DNA of 35,692 nt. Origin: Caenispirillum bisanense (GTDB taxonomy: Bacteria > Pseudomonadota > Alphaproteobacteria > Rhodospirillales > UBA2165). Both the position numbers and the translations under genes were made by a program. The notes under the pieces were generated by a model. It had not been told where the DNA came from. It made no database searches and saw nothing but the letters and a program-made list of their open reading frames with translations. Shown here in pieces: positions 25,734-32,428 of the stretch; position 1 is the first letter of the stretch; the number at the start of each line of letters is the position of its first letter. The stretch spans positions 1 through 35,692 of the forward strand of contig CAMDWJ010000039.1 of assembly GCA_945877815.1 (NCBI GenBank), in the 5' to 3' direction.

Positions 25734-25943
25734 ATGTGCGTTAGCATCTGCAACGACTATCGCGACTGCGAGCATCAAGCCCTGGCCAAACAAGGCGTGC
25801 GCTCGGCCCACTCTGCCAGCCATTCGCTCGGCGCCGGGCGGCGTTGCCGCCGCTGCCTGCCGATTGCCCAGAGCGTCATCGATGAGCATGGCGAGCAGAT
25901 GAGCGTGTCAAACCGGGCGGGCATCGCTCAATTGGCGGGATGA
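25734..25943 (+). CDS. bfd: Bacterioferritin-associated ferredoxin (Bfd)-like protein
   Basis: A 69-residue Bfd-like [2Fe-2S] protein, start ATG 25734 with GGAGG (about five bases upstream). Bfd donates electrons to bacterioferritin to release stored iron. The conserved C38 and C41 (GRRCRRCLP) sit exactly where Bfd has them, and C6 is kept (VSICNDYRD), but the usual C4 is Ser4; an extra Cys is present at position 2. A C-terminal tail of ~18 residues extends beyond the ~52-64 residues of most Bfds. The Fur-like boxes upstream fit iron-limited expression. The bacterioferritin gene itself is broken at 26102, so its partner is missing here. Assignment rests on spacing and context. Confidence 0.75.
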   Translation: MCVSICNDYRDCEHQALAKQGVRSAHSASHSLGAGRRCRRCLPIAQSVIDEHGEQMSVSNRAGIAQLAG

Positions 25944-25949
25944 GAACCG

Positions 25950-26078
25950 ATGTTCGCCTGGCTCACGTTTAAACGCTCGCCGCTTCTCGCCGCGGCCCAC
26001 GCCATTGGCAAATCGTCCGACCGCAAAAAGCCGGTCGTGCGCGGCGCGTCCAAACCAAAAATCGTCGCAGCAGCTTAA
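25950..26078 (+). CDS. Small basic hypothetical protein
   Basis: Forty-two residues from the ATG at 25950, with GGGATGAGA as a possible ribosome-binding site, seven bases after the bfd stop. The sequence MFAWLTFKRSPLLAAAHAIG is followed by a basic, Lys/Arg-rich end (DRKKPVVRGASKPKIV). No family is recognised. Tight spacing suggests that it is cotranscribed with bfd. It could be only a chance frame. Confidence 0.45.
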   Translation: MFAWLTFKRSPLLAAAHAIGKSSDRKKPVVRGASKPKIVAAA

Positions 26079-26101
26079 TCGCTCGCCGACTTGCCCTGCA
26101 G

Positions 26102-26308
26102 CTAAATGCAATTCTCCAATGCCACCCGCGCGATCATCTCGGATTGCGTTTCGATCCAATCGACATGTTCCTCCTCGCTTTCGAGGATATCTTCGAGCAG
26201 TTCGCGCGTGATGTAATCGGCGACTGTTTCGCAATCGGCGATGCCGCGCTTCTGTGCTGACATCGCGTCAAGTTCGACAGCAAGGTCGCTCGCCAAAATC
26301 TCTTTCAC
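26102..26308 (-). pseudogene. bfr: Bacterioferritin C-terminal fragment
   Basis: A GTG at 26308 opens a 68-residue frame matching the second half of bacterioferritin: EILASDLAVELDAMSAQKRG, the metal-ligand region ADYITRELLEDILESEEEHVDW (given here by its core SEEEHVDW) and the C-terminal helix. About 80 N-terminal residues, including the first two helices with half of the ferroxidase ligands and the heme Met, are absent. The DNA just upstream is the end of a different gene (ABC remnant), so the break is a real rearrangement, not a missed start. The fragment cannot form a working cage. Confidence 0.85.
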
Positions 26309-26590
26309 ATTTTCGCCGATCCGAACTGCCCCTTGGCTAGTTCGGCGAACAGATTTCCTTGCGCGACCGATTCACCGAAGCTTCCGCGTTCGACTATGCG
26401 ACCGTCCCGCAATACGAAGATCACATCGGCTTTGCGCACGGTCGAGAGCCGATGTGCCAGGATCGGCTCGATGAAACCGATCCCGGCAGGCCGAGATTGC
26501 CCAGCACGAGGGTGACCGCAAGCCATCGCTCGTTCCGCAGCAAGCCGATCACCCGGCGGTAGATTCGAAGGAATTCCGCGCGAGAACGCC
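26305..26590 (-). pseudogene. NdvA/Atm1-type ABC exporter remnant with an internal deletion and frameshift
   Basis: Two ends of one exporter are joined. Reading leftward from about 26580, one frame gives EFLRIYRRVIGLLRNERW then LAVTLVLGNLGL, the first membrane helix of an NdvA/Atm1-like half-transporter. After a frameshift near 26485-26495 the next frame gives AGIGFIEPIL, which continues that helix, and at once AHRLSTVRKADVIFVLRDGR, the H-loop region and the C-terminus (ending ...KGQFGSAKM). Nearly all of the membrane domain and the Walker and signature motifs are missing, so it is dead. The deletion point lies in the shared IL residues. It stops by overlapping the bacterioferritin fragment. 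Confidence 0.75.
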
Positions 26591-26597
26591 GCGCCGG

Positions 26598-27275
26598 TTA
26601 CTTCCGTTTGCTGGTTTTGCCGGACGCCTTCTTTGCCGCGATCTTTTTCTTCGCCTTGATTTTCGCTTTGACCTTGGCTTTCGCCTTCTTCACAGGCTTC
26701 TTCGCCGATTTTGGGGCGCCGACCCGATAGACCTGCAAAGTCTTAAAATCCGGCTGGCGGACGATGCCACGCTGCTTCTCCAGCTTGGCGATGACGGGCA
26801 AAGCCTTCTCGAACGCCATCGAGCCCTTGTAGAACAGGACATAGCCGCCGGGCTTGATCTTATCGATCAGGATTTTCGCCATCTCGAGATCGGTGAGCGC
26901 GCCATAGGCGTCGTTCTCCGGCGTGCGGAATTCGCACAGATGGAACAGGGTCACCACATCGAATTCGGGCAGCAGGCGTTTGTCGAGCTGATAGATGTCG
27001 CCGAAATAGGCCTTATAGAAATTGCCGACCCGGGGTTCCTCGGTGATCAGCTTCACGTAGCTGTCGTATTCGCCGACCGAGGCGGTGATCGCGAAAACCG
27101 CGTTTTTACGCCCATCCTCGGCGGCCTGGATCCCGATCACGTGGTGCGAGCCGGTCCCGAAATGGAAGATCGAGGCATTCTTGATTTTCTTGTCGGTGAC
27201 GAAATCGTTGAAATGCACATCGCAGGGGCAGACGGGTACGTCGAGTGCCCAGGTGTCCTTGTAAAGATTCAACAT
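26598..27275 (-). CDS. SAM-methyltransferase-fold protein with a lysine-rich C-terminal tail
   Basis: A 225-residue protein. Residues ~34-150 have a class I SAM-dependent methyltransferase look: ASIFHFGTGSHH (34-45) in the place of motif I, FDVVTLFHLCEF (105-116) as the motif IV strand, and IKPGGYVLFYKG (140-151) as motif V/VI. From residue ~188 onward the tail is Lys/Ala rich (PKSAKKPVKKAKAKVKAKIK and on), like histone H1 or AlgP tails, and would bind nucleic acid or membranes. It starts at ATG 27275 and lies about 24 bases behind the ABC gene stop, so they are likely co-transcribed. Substrate unknown; the motif I Gly pattern is altered, so catalysis is uncertain. Confidence 0.7.
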   Translation of the reverse strand: MLNLYKDTWALDVPVCPCDVHFNDFVTDKKIKNASIFHFGTGSHHVIGIQAAEDGRKNAVFAITASVGEYDSYVKLITEEPRVGNFYKAYFGDIYQLDKRLLPEFDVVTLFHLCEFRTPENDAYGALTDLEMAKILIDKIKPGGYVLFYKGSMAFEKALPVIAKLEKQRGIVRQPDFKTLQVYRVGAPKSAKKPVKKAKAKVKAKIKAKKKIAAKKASGKTSKRK

Positions 27276-27299
27276 GATGTCACGGGTCCTTGTCTTAGG

Positions 27300-29099
27300 T
27301 TAGTGGGAGGAGGGAGAGGCGGTTGAGTCCCTGAAACGCGCGCCGCCGGGCGCCTTGACCAGAGTCAGCGTACGGTCGTGGAATTGTTCCAGCCCACCAT
27401 GCTGCGCGACGGTGATCGCGGTGATCTCGCGCAAGTCCTTGCGCAGCAGCTGCATCATCTCGGCCTGGCTCTCGTCGCCCAAGGCGCCGAGTGCGTCGTC
27501 GAGGATGACAATGGTCGGACGTTGCAGCAAAAGCCGCGCGAAGGCGAGGCGCTGGCGTTCGCCGTTCGACAGCAATTGATCCCAACGTTCGACATCGTCG
27601 AGGCGGGGTGCCAGATGCCCGATGCCGCAACGCGTAAGCGCCTCGCCGATCGCGGGATCGTCTGCATCGAGCCGTTCGAGCGGATAGCGGATGGTATCGC
27701 GTAGCGAGCCGAGCGGCAGATAGGCACGCTGCGGAACAAAACTCATTGTCGCTCCGGCCGGCAATTGCACCAAGCCCGAGCCCCACGGCCACAATCCCGC
27801 GACCGTGCGCGCGAGCGCACTTTTGCCGGTGCCGGACTCGCCGGTGAGCATAATTTTCTCGCCGGGCAAGACGATCATGTCGACATCCGAGATCAACACC
27901 ATGCCCTCGCGATTCGTCACGGTCAGACCGCAGACGTGAATGCGGCCGTCGGCACTATCCATGACCTCGATCGAACTCTTGGCCGGATCGTCGAGATCCT
28001 TGTCGAGATCGTCCATCGACTGGATAAGTCCGGCGACGCGCCTCGCCGAGGCATGCCAATTTGATAGCGCACGGAAATTATCGACCGCCCAGGCGATCGC
28101 GGTCTGGAACGGGAGGTACGCGCTGACCAACTGCATGACCGCGCCCAGCGACAATTCACCCGACAAATATTTGGGTGTGGCCAGCAGCAACGGGATCATC
28201 GACAAAACGACGCCGTTGCCGCGCAGGATCCAGGTGAGCTGTCCGTCCTGACGTACCACGGCCATCCAGCGTTTAACCAGGGAACCGAGTGCACGCCACA
28301 GGATCGCGCGCTCGCCGGATTCGCCGTGCGTCATGGCGACGCTGTCGGAATTCTCGCGCACGCGCATGAGGGCCAGTCGGAAATGCGCTTCGGCTTCGTT
28401 GCGCGCCGCCATGTTGGCCGGCAACTTGCGTCCGACCAAAAGCATCAAAGCCATCAGGATGCCGGCGTGCAGCACGCCGGCCACCGCCATATAGCCAGGA
28501 ACCGTGATCGACATATCGCCGACGTTGAGGGTTATCGAGCCGCCAACGATCCAAAGGATGCCGACGAAACTGCTGATCGAAACCGTGGCGCCGAGAATAC
28601 CGATGTAAAAATCCATGATCGGCTCGGTCGCCCAACGGATATCGTCGGCGATGCGATATTCCGGCACCGTCGCCTCTTCGTCATCGGTCGCGTTGAGATG
28701 GAAGAAACGCTGGCGCGCCAGCCATTTGTCCATCAGCAGACGGCTGAACCAGGCGCGCCACCAGACCTGAACGGTTTCGCGCGTGAGTACGAGGGTGACT
28801 TCGGCGCTGGTGGCGATCACCGCGATGCCAATCAGGCCGAGCACTGACCAGCCGACGACGGCCGCGTTCTTCTGTTCCAGCGCGTCGAAGAACCAACGGT
28901 TCCACCAGGAAAAGGCAACGCCCGAGCCGATGGTGAAGAGCACCGCGCAACCGAGCCCGAGGGTCAGTGCCCAGGCCTGGAATGCGGTCTCGCCCTTCCA
29001 ATAGCCGATCGCAACCGGCGTGAAGACACGCGCCACCATACGGTCTTCGACCACGCGTCGCGGATCGGCAGTTGGTGTGTCGACCAGGTTAGCCCCCAA
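27300..29099 (-). CDS. SbmA/YddA-type ABC transporter (fused permease and ATPase)
   Basis: A 599-residue half-transporter: an SbmA/BacA-like membrane domain (residues ~30-340, with WWNRWFFDALEQKNAAVV and WRAWFSRLLMDKWLARQRFF) followed by an ATP-binding domain. Walker A is GESGTGKSAL, the signature LSNGERQRLA, and Walker B reads TIVILDDALGAL, where the usual catalytic Glu is Asp; the H-loop is in TVAQHGGL. Relatives (YddA, BclA, Rv1819c-like) import peptides, cobalamin or hydrophilic antibiotics. The start is TTG at 29099; ATG at 29039 is the alternative, with weak Shine-Dalgarno in both. The exact substrate is not predictable. Confidence 0.88.
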   Translation of the reverse strand: MGANLVDTPTADPRRVVEDRMVARVFTPVAIGYWKGETAFQAWALTLGLGCAVLFTIGSGVAFSWWNRWFFDALEQKNAAVVGWSVLGLIGIAVIATSAEVTLVLTRETVQVWWRAWFSRLLMDKWLARQRFFHLNATDDEEATVPEYRIADDIRWATEPIMDFYIGILGATVSISSFVGILWIVGGSITLNVGDMSITVPGYMAVAGVLHAGILMALMLLVGRKLPANMAARNEAEAHFRLALMRVRENSDSVAMTHGESGERAILWRALGSLVKRWMAVVRQDGQLTWILRGNGVVLSMIPLLLATPKYLSGELSLGAVMQLVSAYLPFQTAIAWAVDNFRALSNWHASARRVAGLIQSMDDLDKDLDDPAKSSIEVMDSADGRIHVCGLTVTNREGMVLISDVDMIVLPGEKIMLTGESGTGKSALARTVAGLWPWGSGLVQLPAGATMSFVPQRAYLPLGSLRDTIRYPLERLDADDPAIGEALTRCGIGHLAPRLDDVERWDQLLSNGERQRLAFARLLLQRPTIVILDDALGALGDESQAEMMQLLRKDLREITAITVAQHGGLEQFHDRTLTLVKAPGGARFRDSTASPSSH

Positions 29100-29209
29100 A
29101 TTGGCTGCCGCCGAGCTTTTCGGCGCGATTGCTTGACCTTAAAGCGCCCCGCCTGCCACGCTTGTTCAGAACTAGCTAATATCCGGGATCGCTAGCCTGT
29201 GGCAATGGC

Positions 29210-30067
29210 TTAGGCCCGGACGGCCGAACGTTTGTTCTCAAGAATGATATGCCCGACCGCGGTGTTGGAGGCGGCCACATGATAGAAGCGGTAAATTTCT
29301 TCAACCGCGTCGTCGAGCGCACCGCGCATGATCAGCCACATAATCAGTTCGACGCTTTCGGCACCTGCTTCGCGCATATATTCGAGATGCGGCATGGCGA
29401 CGAGGGCGGCGGGATCGGCGGTGAGGTTATCGAGGAAGCGCGCATCGAAGTCGCTGTTGATCAGCCCCGCGCGCGGGCCGTGGATCTGATGCGACATGCC
29501 GCCGGTGCCCATGATCACGACGCGCAGATCTTTCTCATACGTCTCGACCGCCCTGCGGATCGCCTGGCCGAGCGCGTAGCAGCGCCGCCCGGTGGGGAAG
29601 GGATATTGCGTGACGTTCACGGCGATCGGCACCACCCGGCACGGCCACTCCTTTGGCTGGCCGAACATCAGGGACATTGGCACGGTCAGACCGTGATCGA
29701 CCGTCATGTTGTTGATGATGGTGAAATCGAATTCGTCGAGGATCACCGATTGCGCGATGTGCGAGGCGAATTCCGGATCGCCTTTGACGACGGGAACGGG
29801 GCGAGCCCCCCAGCCTTCGTCGGCGGGCAGGAATTCGTCGGCGCAGCCGATCGCGAAGGTCGGCACGACGTCCGGCGAAAAGGCGCACGCATGATCGTTA
29901 TAGACCAGGATCGCGACATCGGGCTTCATCTTTGCAAACCACGCCTTGGTCGGCTCGTAGCCCTTGAACAGCGGCGCCCAATAGGGCTCGGCGGTTTTTC
30001 CGTTGTCGAGCGCGGCACCGATGGCCGGCACGTGCGAGGTGGTGACGCCCGCGAAAAGATCAGCCAT
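29210..30067 (-). CDS. ligB: Extradiol ring-cleavage dioxygenase, LigB type
   Basis: A 285-residue class III extradiol dioxygenase (protocatechuate 4,5-dioxygenase beta subunit type). Likely Fe(II) ligands H12 (SHVPAIG), H59 (NDHACAF) and a Glu near 240 (AESVELIMW), and the catalytic base H193 (MSHQIHGPRAG), keep the spacing of LigB from Sphingobium SYK-6. The enzyme cleaves the ring of protocatechuate or a related catechol/gallate. It overlaps ligA by eight bases, so the two subunits are made together. No further pathway gene lies nearby, so the exact substrate is open. Confidence 0.93.
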   Translation of the reverse strand: MADLFAGVTTSHVPAIGAALDNGKTAEPYWAPLFKGYEPTKAWFAKMKPDVAILVYNDHACAFSPDVVPTFAIGCADEFLPADEGWGARPVPVVKGDPEFASHIAQSVILDEFDFTIINNMTVDHGLTVPMSLMFGQPKEWPCRVVPIAVNVTQYPFPTGRRCYALGQAIRRAVETYEKDLRVVIMGTGGMSHQIHGPRAGLINSDFDARFLDNLTADPAALVAMPHLEYMREAGAESVELIMWLIMRGALDDAVEEIYRFYHVAASNTAVGHIILENKRSAVRA

Positions 30068-30458
30068 TGGCCCACTCCGATTTGCTGCGGTTGCCTTCGA
30101 TCGAACGTCCGCCGTCGAGCAGCATCTGCGCGTATTGTTGCGCCGTCATCCCGGTCATCGCACCGGCCAATTGCTGCACCGACATGCCGTCCGAAAAGGA
30201 CAGCTTGAGCATGAAGAAGATATTGCCGCCGAGCCGGATCATTTCGTTCCAATCGCGCGCCAGAACCGCGGCACGCTGTTCCTCGGTCAGGCGGAAGCGG
30301 CTCATATAGGCTGTCTGATCCGCTTTGAAGACATCCCGGTTCTCCTGTTTCATCAGCGTGAAAAAGAAGGTGTTCAGGTGATAGCCTTTACGCGACAGAT
30401 CCGCGTCGAACACCGTGGTGCCCGGAATATCGTCGTAATCGTGTTTCAACTGTGACAT
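30060..30458 (-). CDS. ligA: LigA-type alpha subunit of protocatechuate 4,5-dioxygenase
   Basis: A 132-residue LigA, the small all-helical subunit that caps the active site of LigB. Recognisable parts are DIPGTTVFDADLSRKGYHLN, FMLKLSFSDGMSVQQLAGAM and the helix MTAQQYAQMLLDGG. Length fits LigA (~120-140). The start is the ATG at 30458. The region directly upstream, on the same strand, contains the phased repeat cluster (30573-30712), which is a candidate control region for ligAB, though it may belong to the terminase-like gene. Confidence 0.92.
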   Translation of the reverse strand: MSQLKHDYDDIPGTTVFDADLSRKGYHLNTFFFTLMKQENRDVFKADQTAYMSRFRLTEEQRAAVLARDWNEMIRLGGNIFFMLKLSFSDGMSVQQLAGAMTGMTAQQYAQMLLDGGRSIEGNRSKSEWANG

Positions 30459-30572
30459 CGGGTCTCGCGTTCAGGAGGGGCCGAAATTGATCTGGCGGGC
30501 CGAGCGGCGATTATAGCGGTTCGCGCGGCTAGGGCGAGACAGATAGGGCGAGGGGGCGGGTGACGCTATTTT

Positions 30573-30712
30573 TCTCGACATTCTCCCGGATTTCCTCGGG
30601 CAAAATGTAGAGATGTCTCAACATTTCCTCGACATCGTCTCGACATTTCATAGGCCGATATAGGCTTTTCATAGGCCGCATCTCGACATTGTGTGACCCC
30701 TGACTCGACAGA
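30573..30712. repeat. Helically phased cluster of CTCGACAT repeats
   Basis: Six direct copies of a tCTCGACATt-like word begin at 30573, 30616, 30627, 30638, 30681 and 30703 (two perfect-class copies at each end, with single changes such as CTCAACAT at 30616 and CTCGACAG at 30703). Steps are 43, 11, 11, 43 and 22 bases, all near whole DNA turns. An inverted copy at 30604-30613 (AATGTAGAGA) faces the copy at 30616 and makes a 22-bp near-palindrome. TTTCATAGGCCG occurs twice, at 30646 and 30667. The array lies between ligA and the terminase-like gene and encodes no protein. Confidence 0.75.
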
Positions 30713-30719
30713 ATGAGAC

Positions 30720-31196
30720 CTAGGCTCGGGTAGACAGACGCGCGCGCTTGCGTGCCGAGGAGCGGACCAGCGCAGTGAGAGCCGCGCGCCGCGCCTCGTC
30801 CGACGGGCCGGCCGGCAATTGCGGAGGTTCCCCTGAGGCCGCGTTCTCGCCGTCGTCGCCTTTGCCAGTGGGTCGACCGGCTATGAAGCCGTTCAGTTTG
30901 GCCTGCAATTCGAGCACGCGGACGGCGGCATAGCAGTTGCCGTCCTTGATTGCCCGCTTGAAGGAGGTTTCGAGCTTGGCCAGCAACACGCCGACGCTTT
31001 GGGCCTCGTGGGCGGCCAATTCCTCGCGCAATTCGCGAATACGGCGCTGAATCTGCGGGCGGCGCAGCAGGCGATAGCCCTGCTGATGCCGGTTTTGATA
31101 GGAATATCCGGCTTCTTCCGTTGCCTCTCCAGCATTGGGGAAGCGGACATAGGAATAGCAGAAGGTTTCGTATTGGCGTTTGCGCAGGGTGCCCAT
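30720..31196 (-). CDS. Orphan small-terminase-like DNA-binding protein
   Basis: A 158-residue protein whose N-terminal ~60 residues read like a phage terminase small subunit DNA-binding domain: LRKRQYETFCYSYVRFPNAG, then EATEEAGYSYQNRHQQGYRLL and RRPQIQRRIRELREEL. A helical middle (ETSFKRAIKDGNCYAAVRVLEL) and a basic C-terminus follow. Small terminases bind pac or cos DNA and hand it to the large ATPase. No large terminase, portal or capsid gene lies in the window, so it is an orphan or has been recruited as a DNA-binding regulator. The downstream repeat array and the upstream bracketed promoter are both candidate binding sites. Confidence 0.7.
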   Translation of the reverse strand: MGTLRKRQYETFCYSYVRFPNAGEATEEAGYSYQNRHQQGYRLLRRPQIQRRIRELREELAAHEAQSVGVLLAKLETSFKRAIKDGNCYAAVRVLELQAKLNGFIAGRPTGKGDDGENAASGEPPQLPAGPSDEARRAALTALVRSSARKRARLSTRA

Positions 31197-31209
31197 CGAC
31201 GCTGTCCTA

Positions 31210-31272
31210 TATTGGAATAAAATTATAATTTAGCCGATATTGTGCAGCAAAATCAAGAAATTAATTCCAATA
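31210..31272. repeat. Inverted 9-bp repeats bracketing the terminase-like promoter
   Basis: TATTGGAAT (31210-31218) and its exact inverse ATTCCAATA (31264-31272) lie 54 bp apart centre to centre, about five DNA turns, with the promoter exactly between them. This is the layout of an operator pair that could form a repression loop. The binding protein is unknown; self-control by the terminase-like protein is possible. Confidence 0.6.
31222..31250 (-). promoter_or_regulatory. Promoter of the terminase-like gene
   Basis: On the minus strand TTGCTG (31250-31245) and a perfect TATAAT (31227-31222) are 17 bp apart; the likely start of transcription is near 31215, about 20 bases before the ATG at 31196. 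The interval is clearly more AT-rich than its surroundings. Confidence 0.65.
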
Positions 31273-31285
31273 AATCAAGATAGTG

Positions 31286-32353
31286 TCAGACATGTCCGTG
31301 GCGATGGTGGAGATCCGGGTAATGCGGATGGCTGTGGACGAGGTCGCCGTGACGGTGCGGGTGGCTGTGCGGCTCCCCGGCCGGATCGTTCGAATTGTGG
31401 GGATGCGCATGATGTTCATCGTGGGTATGGAGATGTTCATGCTCTAGCGGTTCGTGGGCATGCTTATGTTCGTGACGTTCGGCAAGATGCAGCCAAAGTC
31501 CGACAGCCATCAGCAAGCCGGCCAGAACCAAACGCTGCGTCAGCGCCTCGCCCAGCAGGGGGATCGAAAGCGCCGCTCCGATAAAGGGCGCCAGCGCGAA
31601 ATAAGCCCCGGTGCGCGCCGTGCCGAGATGGCGCAGAGCCAGAATAAACAGCACCAAACTGACGCCATAACCCAGGAATCCGACAAGCCCTACCGCGAGC
31701 ACGCTGTGCAGCGCAGGAAGTTGCGCGCCGAGCGACATCGCCAAAACGAGATTGGTGCCGCCGGCGACAAGCCCTTTGATCATGGCGATCTCGACCGGAT
31801 CTGCCGCCGAAAGTTTGCGCGTCAGATTGTTGTCGATCGCCCAGCAAATGCAGGCGGCCAACACGAACAACGCGCCACCGTCGATGGCGAAACCATCGCC
31901 GCCCCAAGACAGCAGCACGGCACCAGCGAGTATCGCCATCGCGCCGATGAAAAGGCGCGCATCGACATTCTCGCGAAACGCTACCCAGGCGATGGCGAGC
32001 GTCGCGAGACTTTCAAAATTCAACAACAAAGATGCCGTGGCGCCCTGCGTGCGCGCCAAACCGAGCATGAGCAGCAATGGGGCAATCATGCCGCCCAGGG
32101 CAACCACAGCGGCGAGCAGGGGCAAATCGCCTCGGCGCAACGGGGCTTGCACATTCAGTCGGCCGGTTGCCCGCGCGATATAACGAACCGCCAAAAGACC
32201 GATACCTGCGCCTAGATACAGGAGCCCCGCCATCAACCAGGGATCGACAGTGACGAGCAGCAGCTTCGCCAATGGCGTACTCGCCCCGAACAAGACGGCC
32301 GACAACACGGCAAAGGTGATACCAGGCCAAAGCCGCGACCCGATCACATTCAT
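31286..32353 (-). CDS. DMT/EamA-family transporter with a histidine-rich tail
   Basis: A 355-residue drug/metabolite transporter with ten membrane segments as two EamA repeats (ITFAVLSAVLFGASTPLAKL begins the first; LFVLAACICWAIDNNLTRKL begins the second). The last 64 residues contain 23 His (ERHEHKHAHE..., ending HRHGHV), a metal-binding cytoplasmic tail. The upstream TTG at 32365 is a possible start, but ATG at 32353 begins the first helix better. It is divergent from a NicO-type exporter across ~75 bases. Together they suggest transport of Ni, Co or Zn, but this is inference: most EamA proteins export metabolites. Confidence 0.85.
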   Translation of the reverse strand: MNVIGSRLWPGITFAVLSAVLFGASTPLAKLLLVTVDPWLMAGLLYLGAGIGLLAVRYIARATGRLNVQAPLRRGDLPLLAAVVALGGMIAPLLLMLGLARTQGATASLLLNFESLATLAIAWVAFRENVDARLFIGAMAILAGAVLLSWGGDGFAIDGGALFVLAACICWAIDNNLTRKLSAADPVEIAMIKGLVAGGTNLVLAMSLGAQLPALHSVLAVGLVGFLGYGVSLVLFILALRHLGTARTGAYFALAPFIGAALSIPLLGEALTQRLVLAGLLMAVGLWLHLAERHEHKHAHEPLEHEHLHTHDEHHAHPHNSNDPAGEPHSHPHRHGDLVHSHPHYPDLHHRHGHV

Positions 32354-32428
32354 TTCCGAACCCAATTGGCTGTCTGTTAACGTGTCGAAAGTTTATTGTG
32401 ACACGGCCCACAAGGGGTCGCCACGCCG

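Noticed and set aside
29150-29215. Intrinsic terminator between the ABC gene and ligB
   Set aside because: TGCCAC and GTGGCA can pair, but the loop is ~45 bases and there is no T-run.
29249-30208. A 319-residue open frame opposite ligB
   Set aside because: Shadow of ligB, which has all metal ligands.
30573-30712. CRISPR array
   Set aside because: Repeats are only ~10 bases, spaced at 11, 22 and 43 bases, with an inverted copy and no cas gene. This is a protein-binding array pattern.
30459-31285. Prophage
   Set aside because: One small-terminase-like gene only; no integrase, capsid, portal, tail or lysis gene, and no attachment repeats were found.
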